DNA from: JAUUZT01 sp964654015 | GTDB lineage: Bacteria > Chloroflexota > Dehalococcoidia > GIF9 > AB-539-J10 | Assembly (NCBI GenBank): GCA_964654015.1 | Contig: CAZZHQ010000011.1 | Coordinates: forward strand, 1 to 47,205 | Length of the DNA: 47,205 nt | Direction of reading: 5' to 3' | In this document: piece by piece, positions 8,659 to 16,397 of the stretch | Layout of the letters: the number at the start of each line of letters is the position of its first letter | Numbering within the stretch: the first letter of the stretch is position 1 | The notes under the pieces: generated by a model | The model's input: only the letters and a program-made list of their open reading frames with translations | Databases searched by the model: none | Told to the model about the DNA's origin: nothing | Program-made: the position numbers and the translations under genes

Positions 8659-9357
8659 TTGAAGATTATCAGGAGTATTGCTGCCAAGTTATTTATTATT
8701 AGTGTTTCTCTAACACTTGTTACCGGCACTATTCAATTGGAGATTAATAGTGTTCGTCTCTATGAGTATGGGTTCGACAGGTATGCTGTAAGTGAAGATA
8801 CCGGAATTGATAGACAGCAATTGACCGAGGCTGCCAGTACACTGGTTTATTACTTCAATTACAGGGTAGAGACGCCCCAGTTAACGGTGCAGGGGAGGTC
8901 CGGTGAAGAATTCTTGCTGTACCAGGAGGATGAGCAGAATCGCGAACTTACCCATCTTGCCGATGTTCGACGCCTGTTTCTGCTAAATTCCTTGATTCTA
9001 TTGGTAAGCCTGGCTTATCTGGCTGGCTATGTCTTAGCTTTCCTGCTTCGGATAAAGGGCCACTGGTGGGATTTAGCAACAGGAGTAAGGTACGGCTGTG
9101 CTCTGACCCTGGCTGTTATGGTTATTATGGGACTAACCACTGTTCTGGTCGATTTCGAACAATTATTCTTCCGGTTCCACCATCTCGCTTTTAGTAATCC
9201 CTGGTGGGCAAGTACGGGTTATCTGCCCAGATTGTTCCCTGAGTATTTTTGGGAGGATGTTGCGCTTCTGGGAGCTGGTTCTATGGCAACAGGGGCTTTA
9301 ATTCTGGGCAGTGTTGCCTGGGTAATACCGATGCTGTATTTGAGAAAGAAAGGCTAG
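8659..9357 (+). CDS. Lit/DUF1461-like integral membrane protein (TIGR01906-type)
   Basis: The 232-residue protein has an N-terminal membrane segment (about 8-28), an extracytoplasmic loop of roughly 80 residues, then three further hydrophobic segments near 108-130, 142-168 and 208-230. This layout, and the sequence around RLYEYGFDRYAV, resembles the DUF1461/TIGR01906 family. As I recall, some members of that family (Lit) move an acyl chain within lipoproteins; that function is not proven here. The start is TTG, with GAGGG a few bases upstream. The gene is divergent from dnaE and ends five bases before the converging oxidoreductase. Confidence 0.68.
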   Translation: MKIIRSIAAKLFIISVSLTLVTGTIQLEINSVRLYEYGFDRYAVSEDTGIDRQQLTEAASTLVYYFNYRVETPQLTVQGRSGEEFLLYQEDEQNRELTHLADVRRLFLLNSLILLVSLAYLAGYVLAFLLRIKGHWWDLATGVRYGCALTLAVMVIMGLTTVLVDFEQLFFRFHHLAFSNPWWASTGYLPRLFPEYFWEDVALLGAGSMATGALILGSVAWVIPMLYLRKKG

Positions 9358-9362
9358 CCTCT

Positions 9363-11219
9363 CTAACTTTTAGGTATACCCTCTTGGTCCCAGCCCCTGG
9401 CTTTGTAACATTCCTCAATCATACTTATAGGGTCTTTTAGTTGGCATTCTGACACTGGTGAGTATTTTCCGAACTCTGGCATTTGCAGGCATCTCTCTGG
9501 AAGCATGTCATCTGCTTTCTTTATCCCCTCCCTCACATTGAACTTCCTTTGCAGGTTATATACGCGTTCTCCTACAGACAGTACTTCTTGCCCGTTGACG
9601 TCCCAACCTGTCAAGGTGCTAATTAATCTGCCCAGCTCATCTGGTCCTATCCCTCGGAATATGTAGAACTTACAAATGCCCAGCACGTCTGGTATGATCC
9701 CGAAATCCTGAAGAAGCTTGGCTTCCTTTCCTTTGCCTTTCTCCTCCCAGCGATCCAGCGTTTGAGGATCGGTCAGTCCGTATGGAATTAGTCCGAAATT
9801 ATTCTTTCGGTTGTCGTAGGCCGCGGCGTTAAGTGGGTGGATATGGCACATGCCTCTGTTTCCCAATGCATATGTTACGGCCAGAGCCTTCCCTGATCTC
9901 GGATCGTGTGCAGGTCCTTCCATTCCTTTTATATGTATTGCTAGCTTGTCCGCTCCATTGCCAAGTTCATTTGCTGCCTGTCTGACTCCTTTGCCCAGGA
10001 GCTCTCCGAGGCCGTCCTTGCTGGCTATTTTGCCTACCAGTGCCACCATGGTCTCAGCGTTTCCCCATGATAAATCCAGCCCGTCTGCCTCCACCCCACT
10101 AATGATGCCGTTCTCATAGCAGTCCATGGCAAAGGCGATGACTGCACCGGTGGAAATTGTGTCTATGCCATACTCGTTACACAGGTAGCCTGCATGTACT
10201 GCAGCGTCAACATCTTCATTGTATACAAAAAAAGTGAAGGCGGACATGGTCTCATATTCACCACCTTCGTGTTGTGGTGTTTTCCATCGTCCTGAGTCCA
10301 CTTTACAAATTCTTTTGCATCTAAGGATACATCCCTTATAGCAGTTTTCGGCCTTTACCAGGTTTTTATCTTTAAAGTGTGCGTAAAATTTCTGACCCTT
10401 TCCCCATGAATTCGACCTCCAGTTTTTTGTTGGAATGTCTCCTACATCGTCACAGCCAACAAGCATGCCTGTGGTGCCATCTGGCGCCATCCCTTGCCCT
10501 GCTGTTATCTCAAGAACCTTCTTGTAATGCTCTTTGCAGGTTGAGGCGAACTCGTCTGGTTTAGCTACCGGAATTTTACCGCTTCCTTTTACTGCGATTG
10601 CGAGTAGATTCTTTGACCCCATCACTGCGCCTGCTCCCCCTCTTCCAAATGCGCGGGATTTGCTCATAATACAGGCCAGATTTACCAGGTTTTCGCCCGC
10701 AGGCCCAATCTCAACAATCTCAAAGGATGCGTCTTTGAGTTCATCTTTTTTAAGGCTCTTTTCTTTTTGCGAGGAGCTTTTCCCTTCAAGTGTTTTTGCA
10801 GGTCTTATCTCTACTTTGCTATCGTGAATAACGATGTATTTTGATTCTTTGGCTTTGCCTTCTATTACCAGAAAATCATAACCCGCTCTCTTCAAAGCAC
10901 TACCCCATTCTCCTCCAGCACGTGCTTCTCCCCAGATACCAGTAAGTGGAGACTTGAAACATACTTCTATAGAGCCTGATCCGGGGGCACCAGTACCAGT
11001 TAAAGGGCCGGTGGCAAATATTAACTTATTTTCAGGACTTAAGGGGTCAGTAAATGCTGGGATTTCGTCATATAATAACTGTGCAGCATATCCTACTCCC
11101 CCCAGAAGTTTCCTCAGCATCTCAGCGTTCAGTCCCTCTTCTGAAACCTTGTCCATGCTTAGATTAATTCTCAGTAATTTGCCAGCATATCCATAAAATT
11201 GGCTCTCTCCATTAATCAT
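9363..11219 (-). CDS. aldehyde:ferredoxin oxidoreductase-family tungsten enzyme
   Basis: The 618-residue protein matches the full AOR architecture. The N-terminal cofactor domain begins YAGKLLRINLSMDKV and includes GPLTGTGAPGSG and the ARAGGEWGSALKRAG stretch. The iron-sulfur cysteines are C293, C297, C301 and the C-terminal C516 in VLGICKF. The GMEGPAHDPRSGKA and NRGMCHIHPL regions are also present. Family members oxidise aldehydes, or reduce acids, with ferredoxin at a bis-pterin tungsten site. The first cysteines are spaced C-x3-C-x3-C instead of the C-x2-C-x3-C known in Pyrococcus AOR. The gene stands alone with its own promoter, and the physiological substrate is unknown. Confidence 0.92.
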   Translation of the reverse strand: MINGESQFYGYAGKLLRINLSMDKVSEEGLNAEMLRKLLGGVGYAAQLLYDEIPAFTDPLSPENKLIFATGPLTGTGAPGSGSIEVCFKSPLTGIWGEARAGGEWGSALKRAGYDFLVIEGKAKESKYIVIHDSKVEIRPAKTLEGKSSSQKEKSLKKDELKDASFEIVEIGPAGENLVNLACIMSKSRAFGRGGAGAVMGSKNLLAIAVKGSGKIPVAKPDEFASTCKEHYKKVLEITAGQGMAPDGTTGMLVGCDDVGDIPTKNWRSNSWGKGQKFYAHFKDKNLVKAENCYKGCILRCKRICKVDSGRWKTPQHEGGEYETMSAFTFFVYNEDVDAAVHAGYLCNEYGIDTISTGAVIAFAMDCYENGIISGVEADGLDLSWGNAETMVALVGKIASKDGLGELLGKGVRQAANELGNGADKLAIHIKGMEGPAHDPRSGKALAVTYALGNRGMCHIHPLNAAAYDNRKNNFGLIPYGLTDPQTLDRWEEKGKGKEAKLLQDFGIIPDVLGICKFYIFRGIGPDELGRLISTLTGWDVNGQEVLSVGERVYNLQRKFNVREGIKKADDMLPERCLQMPEFGKYSPVSECQLKDPISMIEECYKARGWDQEGIPKS

Positions 11220-11253
11220 ATCTCAGTTCCCCCTCTTGTCGTAGTCAAGGTTA

Positions 11254-11282
11254 ACTATAGTGTAGACGGAGAATAACGTCAA
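11254..11282 (-). promoter_or_regulatory. promoter of the aldehyde:ferredoxin oxidoreductase gene
   Basis: On the minus strand, TTGACG (11282-11277) and TATAGT (11259-11254) are separated by 17 bases. The predicted start lies about 28 bases before the ATG at 11219, with GAGGGGG between as a ribosome-binding site. Confidence 0.7.
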
Positions 11283-11371
11283 TATCGAATCTAACCCTTT
11301 TGGTTGTATTAGAATTACGATGAAACACATTCTCTCCGATAGTAGTAAGGGTTTTTCTTGCGTGACTTCAT

Positions 11372-11385
11372 GAACAACGAGGTTC
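11372..11385 (+). promoter_or_regulatory. possible operator upstream of recA
   Basis: The inverted repeat GAAC-AACGAG-GTTC resembles a LexA box, but its spacer is six bases instead of the four of the Bacillus/actinobacterial GAACnnnnGTTC site. It lies about 40 bases upstream of the preferred recA start. It may be an SOS operator or chance. Confidence 0.3.
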
Positions 11386-11424
11386 TATTGCTTTGTGATA
11401 GATAATTGTGCTAGCATGACTTCT

Positions 11425-12462
11425 ATGGCTACAGATAAAGAGAAGGCAGCTGAATTGGCAATTGAACAGATTGAAAAGCAATTTGGCAAAGGTTCTATCA
11501 TGAAGCTTGGCCAGGAATTTGCTGAATTGACAGGAGAGGTCATTTCTACGGGATCGCTGGCACTAGATTTAGCTTTGGGTGTTGGGGGTATTCCTAGGGG
11601 TCGGGTTACTGAAATTTTCGGATCTGAGGCTTCTGGTAAGACCACGCTTGCTCAACATATCATTGCGGAGGCTCAAAAAAATGGAGGCATTGCGGCATAT
11701 ATTGATGCTGAACACGCTTTGGACCCTCCTTACGCGGCTAATTGTGGTATAAAGCTTGATGACCTGCTAATATCGCAACCTGATACAGGAGAACAAGCGT
11801 TGGAGATCACTGAAACACTGGTCAGGAGTGGAGCGCTGGATGTTATTGTTATTGATAGTGTGGCAGCCCTGGTTCCCAAGGCTGAAATAGAGGGAGAAAT
11901 GGGTGGGGCCTATATTGGGTTGCAGGCTAGATTAATGTCACAGGCCTTAAGGAAACTGACAGGCGCTATATCAAAATCTAAAACAGCGGTGATTTTTATC
12001 AATCAACTTAGAGAAAAAGTTGGCATCGTTTTTGGCAATCCTGAGGTAACTCCCGGAGGAAGGGCACTTAAATTCTATAGCTCGGTTAGAATAGACTTGA
12101 GGAGAAGTGAGGCAATAAAGCAAGGGGCCGAGGTAATAGGTAGCAGGGTCAGAGCAAGGGTGGTTAAAAATAAAGTAGCGGCTCCTTTCAGGACTGCTGA
12201 ATTCGATATTATGTTTGGCCATGGTATCAGTAAGGAAGGAAATTTATTAGACCTCGGTGTCGCAGCGGGTATAGTGAAAAAGGCAGGAGCGTTTTTCACC
12301 TATGGCGAGGTAAAATTAGGACAGGGCAGAGAAAATGGTAAGGCGTATTTGAAAGAATATGGCGATATTGCCTTACAATTAGAACAGCAGATAAGAAATT
12401 CGCCAGATATTGCAAGCATTTCGCTTAAGCAGAAAACGTCAACCACGACCGCGGCGGATTAA
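11425..12462 (+). CDS. recA: recombinase RecA
   Basis: The protein of about 345 residues carries the hallmarks of RecA: IEKQFGKGSIMKLG near the start, the Walker A motif GSEASGKTT, the region YIDAEHALDP, the Walker B stretch LDVIVIDSVAALVPK and loop 2 with FINQLREKVG. It catalyses strand exchange and promotes LexA cleavage. I choose the ATG at 11425 (MATDKEKAAEL). It matches the usual N-terminus, and a weak TTGCTT-18-TAGCAT promoter ends seven bases before it, so this mRNA may also be leaderless. In-frame starts at 11395 (GTG) and 11416 (ATG) are possible. recX follows after 21 bases. Confidence 0.96.
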   Translation: MATDKEKAAELAIEQIEKQFGKGSIMKLGQEFAELTGEVISTGSLALDLALGVGGIPRGRVTEIFGSEASGKTTLAQHIIAEAQKNGGIAAYIDAEHALDPPYAANCGIKLDDLLISQPDTGEQALEITETLVRSGALDVIVIDSVAALVPKAEIEGEMGGAYIGLQARLMSQALRKLTGAISKSKTAVIFINQLREKVGIVFGNPEVTPGGRALKFYSSVRIDLRRSEAIKQGAEVIGSRVRARVVKNKVAAPFRTAEFDIMFGHGISKEGNLLDLGVAAGIVKKAGAFFTYGEVKLGQGRENGKAYLKEYGDIALQLEQQIRNSPDIASISLKQKTSTTTAAD

Positions 12463-12483
12463 AGGAAATAGGCACAGAGTCAG

Positions 12484-12951
12484 GTGGTCCGCTATGATAT
12501 TTCTCAGCAATGCCTTGATGTAGCCTATCGTTATCTAAGTTATCGTCCTCGAAGTGAAGGGGAAATGAAACAGCGACTACGGAAACGTGGTTTTGACTCA
12601 GAAATAATTGAAAGGACGATCGAGAAACTTAAAGAGCAAGATATAATCAATGATTATGCTTTTGCAATATTCTGGAAAGATGCTCAGCTGTCCCATAAGC
12701 CCAAGAGTAAGCGATTGATAATCAAGGAACTTGTAGAAAAAAAAGTAGAAGAAGGTATAATTAGGCAGGTGACTGAAGGTATAGATGATGAAAGGAATGC
12801 CTATACCTTGGGGGACAATAGAGCCCGAACATTAGCTCATCTGGATGAAACTAGCTTTCGACGGCGCTTGGAAAATATTCTTAGTTATCGTGGGTTCAGT
12901 TATGGGACTATTAAACATACGATAGATATCCTGTGGGAGGAAAGAGATTAA
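12484..12951 (+). CDS. recX: regulatory protein RecX
   Basis: The 155-residue product has the helical repeat pattern of RecX, with the motif YLSYRPRSEGEMKQRLRKRG near residues 17-36 and a second repeat with DIINDYAFAIFW. RecX binds RecA filaments and limits their activity. The GTG start lies 21 bases after the recA stop, so the two are co-transcribed, the usual arrangement. The length is typical. Confidence 0.93.
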   Translation: MVRYDISQQCLDVAYRYLSYRPRSEGEMKQRLRKRGFDSEIIERTIEKLKEQDIINDYAFAIFWKDAQLSHKPKSKRLIIKELVEKKVEEGIIRQVTEGIDDERNAYTLGDNRARTLAHLDETSFRRRLENILSYRGFSYGTIKHTIDILWEERD

Positions 12952-12969
12952 GGGGGGCTTGACACTATA

Positions 12970-13122
12970 ATGATAGATTGGAATTTGGCTGTAAAGGTCG
13001 CAGCGGGTGGCTTTGGCTTGGTGTTTATCATCCTGGTGATATTGGGTTTTGTTGTTTGGATAACGAAGCTTGTAGCGAACAGGCTCGATAAGGGCGAACC
13101 AAAGGAAAAACAAAAGGTATAA
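12970..13122 (+). CDS. OadG-like small membrane subunit (sodium-pump decarboxylase gamma-type)
   Basis: This 50-residue ORF starts MIDWNLAVKVAAGG. It has a single hydrophobic segment (about 12-33) and a polar, lysine-rich tail ending EPKEKQKV. That is the plan of the gamma subunit of sodium-translocating decarboxylases, a one-helix protein that holds the complex together. It lies 18 bases after recX and 47 bases before the OadB-like gene, with AAGGGGGG upstream. Small size prevents a firm family call; position next to the beta subunit is the main argument. Confidence 0.72.
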   Translation: MIDWNLAVKVAAGGFGLVFIILVILGFVVWITKLVANRLDKGEPKEKQKV

Positions 13123-13169
13123 TAGCTTTATATGGGTTATCCTAGCAATAGTTAACTGGAGGAACAAAG

Positions 13170-14513
13170 GTGTTTGGGTTAATAGAGACTGGCTTTCAAC
13201 ATTTCTATTGGGGTAATGCCTTGGTGATTGCCATCGGCGGCCTGTTTATATACCTGGGAGTTGCCAGAAAGATGGAACCACTGCTATTGGTTCCTATCGG
13301 ATTTGGTATGATCCTGGTTAATTTGCCTCTTGGTGGGGTGATGGATTACGAAATGATGTTGCGTGCTCCTGTAGAAGGTCACGTGGTGCAGGTCCAGATG
13401 GTGGAAGGAGAAAAGTTTAAGGAGGGGGATATCCTCTTTGAACTTGAGTCTGGGGAGGTGATAGCCCCTGTTTTTGGAAGAGTAGATGAGATTAAAGTCT
13501 CGCCAGGACAGCGCGTGGAGGCTGGCCAGGTACTGGCTTCAGTGTTAACTATGGAGCAAACTGACCAGTCAGTTTTGCCAACGACCCCGGTGGGGATTTT
13601 ATCCCGGATATTTAAGTTTGGGGTTATGTGGCAATTTTTGCCACCGATCATGTTCCTTTGTCTTGGAGCCCTGACCGACTTTGGTCCGATGCTGGCTAAT
13701 CCGAAAACGCTACTGTTAGGTGCTGCTGCACAGTTTGGAGTTTATTTTGCCTTCTTCATGGCGTTAATTGGCGGGTTCAGTCTTGCTGAAGCGGCTTCGA
13801 TAGGCATAATAGGTGGAGCTGAAGGACCGACAACCATTTATGTTACTTCTATTTTAGCCCCTCATTTAATAGGGGCTACTGCTGTGGCCTGTTACTCTTA
13901 CATGGCACTTGTTCCTATTATTCTTCCTCCTATAATAAAGTTGCTCACCACAAAGAAGGAAAGAGCTATTTATATGAAACCGCAACTACGCCATGTCTCG
14001 AAGGTGGAGAAAGTGTTGTTCCCTGTAATGACCACAGTCGTTGTAATACTGTTTGTTCCTGCGGCTGCTCCTCTTATGGGGCTTTTTATGGTGGGTAATT
14101 TGTTCAGGGAGTGTGGAGTTACTGAGAGGCTTAGCAATGTTTCCCAAACATCACTGGTTGACATCGTGACTATCTTTCTGACTCTGGCTATCGGTGCAAG
14201 TATGCCTGCAGAGGTATTTTTACGGCCAAGGACACTGCTGATAATGGTTTTGGGAGTTGTGGCTTTTGCTAGTGCGGCAGCAGCCGGCGTAATACTGGCT
14301 AAAATTATGAATTTATTCTCAAAAGAGAAGATAAATCCGATGATTGGGGCCGCAGGGGTATCGGCTGTACCAATGTCGGCGAGAGTGGTTCAGGTATTAG
14401 GACAGAAGGAAAACCCAAGGAACTTCTTGTTAATGCATGCTATGGGACCTAATGTGGCTGGGGCTATTGGCGCAGCTATTGCGGGAGGCGTTTTTCTGGG
14501 AATACTTGGATAA
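13170..14513 (+). CDS. sodium ion-translocating decarboxylase beta subunit (OadB/GcdB-like) with an internal biotinyl-like domain
   Basis: The 447-residue membrane protein carries OadB hallmarks: EPLLLVPIGFGMILVNLPLG (36-55), GALTDFGPMLANPK (167-179, with D170 at the sodium-site aspartate), GGAEGPTTIYVT and GPNVAGAIGAAIAGG. Beta subunits couple decarboxylation of biotin-bound CO2 to Na+ export. Between the first and second membrane regions, residues about 64-126 form a barrel-sandwich domain with two half-repeats (APVEGHVVQVQMVEGEKFKE and APVFGRVDEIKVSPGQRVEA). The hairpin that would hold the biotinyl lysine reads ELESGEV and has no lysine. The start is GTG after GGAGG. No alpha subunit lies in the window. 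Confidence 0.88.
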   Translation: MFGLIETGFQHFYWGNALVIAIGGLFIYLGVARKMEPLLLVPIGFGMILVNLPLGGVMDYEMMLRAPVEGHVVQVQMVEGEKFKEGDILFELESGEVIAPVFGRVDEIKVSPGQRVEAGQVLASVLTMEQTDQSVLPTTPVGILSRIFKFGVMWQFLPPIMFLCLGALTDFGPMLANPKTLLLGAAAQFGVYFAFFMALIGGFSLAEAASIGIIGGAEGPTTIYVTSILAPHLIGATAVACYSYMALVPIILPPIIKLLTTKKERAIYMKPQLRHVSKVEKVLFPVMTTVVVILFVPAAAPLMGLFMVGNLFRECGVTERLSNVSQTSLVDIVTIFLTLAIGASMPAEVFLRPRTLLIMVLGVVAFASAAAAGVILAKIMNLFSKEKINPMIGAAGVSAVPMSARVVQVLGQKENPRNFLLMHAMGPNVAGAIGAAIAGGVFLGILG

Positions 14514-14556
14514 AAGCATTGGACGGTCCTATTTAAAAGGGCTTGTTGTTTTTGGT

Positions 14557-14586
14557 TTGACACCCGCTTTGAGCAAAAGATATAGT
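14557..14586 (+). promoter_or_regulatory. promoter of tRNA-Ile
   Basis: A perfect TTGACA (14557-14562) is followed after 18 bases by TATAGT (14581-14586). The predicted start is about five bases before the mature tRNA at 14598. Confidence 0.72.
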
Positions 14587-14597
14587 ATATTTGCTGT

Positions 14598-14674
14598 GGG
14601 CCATTAGCTCAGTTGGTTAGAGCACGGTCCTGATAAGACCGGGGTCTGTGGTTCGAGTCCACAATGGCCCACCA
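14598..14674 (+). tRNA. tRNA-Ile (GAT), CCA encoded
   Basis: The acceptor pairs GGGCCAT with ATGGCCC, and the discriminator A is followed by an encoded CCA. The anticodon loop CTGATAA gives GAU, and the T arm contains GTGGTTCGAGTCCAC. It is a single gene with its own promoter and is not inside an rRNA operon. Confidence 0.96.
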
Positions 14675-14853
14675 TCCTGTGATTCCACAGACGTAACAGT
14701 TGTTTTCAACTTTGATGACCTGCTATGGAATTTAGCATGGTGTATGTTGTCAGTAATAATCCACCTTATATTTAATACTAAGAGGAAGGTCAAACTCTGT
14801 GACTGAGCAGTTATAATCTGTTCCACACGGCTCTAATCGGTCATGAATTGAGA

Positions 14854-15486
14854 TTATGAAAGATTCTTAACCATTTGGAGTATGTAATGGAAGTCAGAAT
14901 AACTATGGTATGTAACAGACTCTCTCTCAAGTAGACACTGCAGGTTACCAGTAGCAAATACATGGTTCGCTTTGAGTGCGGCATCCAAGTCCGAGAGATC
15001 ATCTCCTATATAAATAACCTCTTCGCCTCTTTTCTGAAGCCATCTAAAATAGCTGCTCTTGAATCCTTCGTCGATGGGATTTCCTTCAGGGTCATAATAG
15101 GATACTTTGATACCGTTACGAGTGAAAGCTGTTTGTGCACAGTATAACTCAAGATTATGCAAACCTACCTTTTTTAATACAGGCTCTATATAAAAATCAA
15201 GCCCACTGCTAACGATAACAAAAGGCAGGCGTTTCTCATTGCAATAATTAATAAAATCAATAAAACCTGCCCTGAGGGTGATGTGCTGGCATACAAATTC
15301 CTGCAATTTATCTTTTGGCTCTTTTATCAATGCAAACTGAAATTTATTACTTCGTTCTACAGAAATATTTCCTTTCAGATAGTCTGATTCAATATCCTGC
15401 CAGTTTCTGGGTGCGAAATTCTCTCTAAGCAAGGTGCTCAGGTTGTTGGTTATGATGGTGCCATCGAAATCACATTGAATGATCAT
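14854..15486 (-). CDS. HAD-superfamily phosphatase (MtnX/SerB-like), paralog 1
   Basis: The 210-residue protein begins MIIQCDFDGTIIT, with the DxDGT nucleophile motif of HAD phosphatases at residues 5-9. HAD motif II is in VIVSSGLDFYI, and motif III/IV is in VIYIGDDLSDLDAA. Related proteins include MtnX (methionine salvage phosphatase) and phosphoserine phosphatase-like enzymes; the substrate is not clear. A related gene lies at 38365, so both flank the ribosomal cluster. It is transcribed away from rpsL, and its start is set by the conserved motif. Confidence 0.85.
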   Translation of the reverse strand: MIIQCDFDGTIITNNLSTLLRENFAPRNWQDIESDYLKGNISVERSNKFQFALIKEPKDKLQEFVCQHITLRAGFIDFINYCNEKRLPFVIVSSGLDFYIEPVLKKVGLHNLELYCAQTAFTRNGIKVSYYDPEGNPIDEGFKSSYFRWLQKRGEEVIYIGDDLSDLDAALKANHVFATGNLQCLLERESVTYHSYSDFHYILQMVKNLS

Positions 15487-15792
15487 ATTGTATCTTCAAG
15501 ACCATGTTAAACAAGTAATTGGTTATGAATGTTATGTTCAAGTTGCTGGCAATATAGTTATCAGGCATATAGCGAGTAGAAACTTATGCTTATTATTTCA
15601 ATCTTCTTCCAGTCTAATAGCTATACTCTTTGTTCACAGCATAATACTGCTTTGCTCCTTGCCTTACCCGAATTGCGTGGTACTCTTCACTTTTACACGG
15701 TGCTTGATAGTAAAGTCCCTGGCTGGTTCTGTTGGGATAGCTAACTAGTAGCATATTAAAGCACAGCGAGAGGCTTGTCAATCCAGCATCGT

Positions 15793-15821
15793 TTGACACG
15801 ATGAGTTTCTTTGTGTTAAAT
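15793..15821 (+). promoter_or_regulatory. main promoter candidate of the ribosomal protein gene cluster
   Basis: A perfect TTGACA at 15793-15798 and TTAAAT at 15816-15821 are separated by 17 bases. The predicted start is near 15828, which gives a leader of about 140 bases before rpsL. Confidence 0.6.
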
Positions 15822-15869
15822 TTCTGTGTTCAATGGTCGTATAAGGGAATAAATCGCTTAATGCTAAAG

Positions 15870-15940
15870 AAAAGCCAGCTGGTTGGAACTGGGCTGGGTT
15901 TTTGGATGTTGTGGCTCAGTTTAAAACTAGGTGGCTTTTT
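15870..15940 (+). promoter_or_regulatory. possible attenuator leader upstream of rpsL
   Basis: Hairpin 1 pairs CCAGC (15875-15879) with GCTGG (15893-15897), extended by an inner GGT/ACT stem around a TGGA loop, and is followed by GTTTTT, a terminator-like layout. Hairpin 2 pairs AAAAGCCA (15870-15877) with TGGCTTTT (15932-15939). Both use the same 5' strand, so they exclude each other. This is inferred by eye only. Confidence 0.4.
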
Positions 15941-15969
15941 GGATTGTATTAAGTAGGTGGGGAAAAGTA

Positions 15970-16386
15970 ATGCCGACGATTAATCAGCTTGTCCGAAAAG
16001 GGCGAAAGAAAATTAATAGACGAACCAAGGCACCTGCGTTGCATTTCATTCATAATGCTATGACTAATGAAACCAGGTGGGTTAAGGGATGTCCTCAGAA
16101 GAGAGGGGTATGTATACAGGTTAAAACTGTTACCCCCAAGAAACCTAACTCGGCCCTGCGTAAAGTGGCCCGTGTCAGGTTGACTAATGGAATGGAGGTG
16201 AATGCCTACATTCCAGGTGAAGGGCATAATATACAGGAACATTCCGTTGTTATGATTCGTGGTGGTAGGGTTAAAGATGTGCCAGGTATCCGGTACCATA
16301 TTATTCGTGGCACTCTTGATGCCGAAGGTGTAGTCGGCCGTAAAAGAGGGCGTAGTCTCTACGGTACAAAGCGAAATCAGGGCTAA
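15970..16386 (+). CDS. rpsL: 30S ribosomal protein S12
   Basis: The 138-residue S12 begins MPTINQLVRKGRKK and keeps the decoding-centre segments TPKKPNSALRKVARVRL (K57/K58, matching E. coli K42/K43, the streptomycin region) and GRVKDVPGIRYH (D103, the residue methylthiolated in many bacteria). A block of about a dozen extra residues near 25-40 relative to the E. coli protein is also seen in Gram-positive S12. I start at 15970, not at an upstream in-frame codon, because this gives the canonical N-terminus and AGGTGGGG lies before it. First gene of the cluster. Confidence 0.97.
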   Translation: MPTINQLVRKGRKKINRRTKAPALHFIHNAMTNETRWVKGCPQKRGVCIQVKTVTPKKPNSALRKVARVRLTNGMEVNAYIPGEGHNIQEHSVVMIRGGRVKDVPGIRYHIIRGTLDAEGVVGRKRGRSLYGTKRNQG

Positions 16387-16397
16387 AAGGGAATCGA

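Larger units (their letters stand above)
15487..15969 (+). other. 483-base gap upstream of rpsL: promoter and structured leader
   Basis: No convincing gene is present; small frames here lack ribosome-binding sites and family features. The downstream third holds a promoter at 15793-15821 and a leader with mutually exclusive hairpins at 15870-15940 (listed separately). The upstream 300 bases show nothing I recognise. Confidence 0.6.

Noticed and set aside
12961..12972. TTGACA and TATAAT sequences next to the OadG-like start
   Set aside because: The two boxes are adjacent instead of 16-18 bases apart, and the -10 overlaps the ATG, so they cannot form a promoter for this gene.
15479..15490. TTGTTT-16-TACAAT promoter-like pair before the HAD gene at 14854
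   Set aside because: The -10 box abuts the ATG directly, so transcription would begin inside the coding sequence, after the conserved start.
15479..15748. Frames of up to 89 codons in the gap before rpsL
   Set aside because: There is no ribosome-binding site or recognisable domain, and composition is hydrophobic and random-like.
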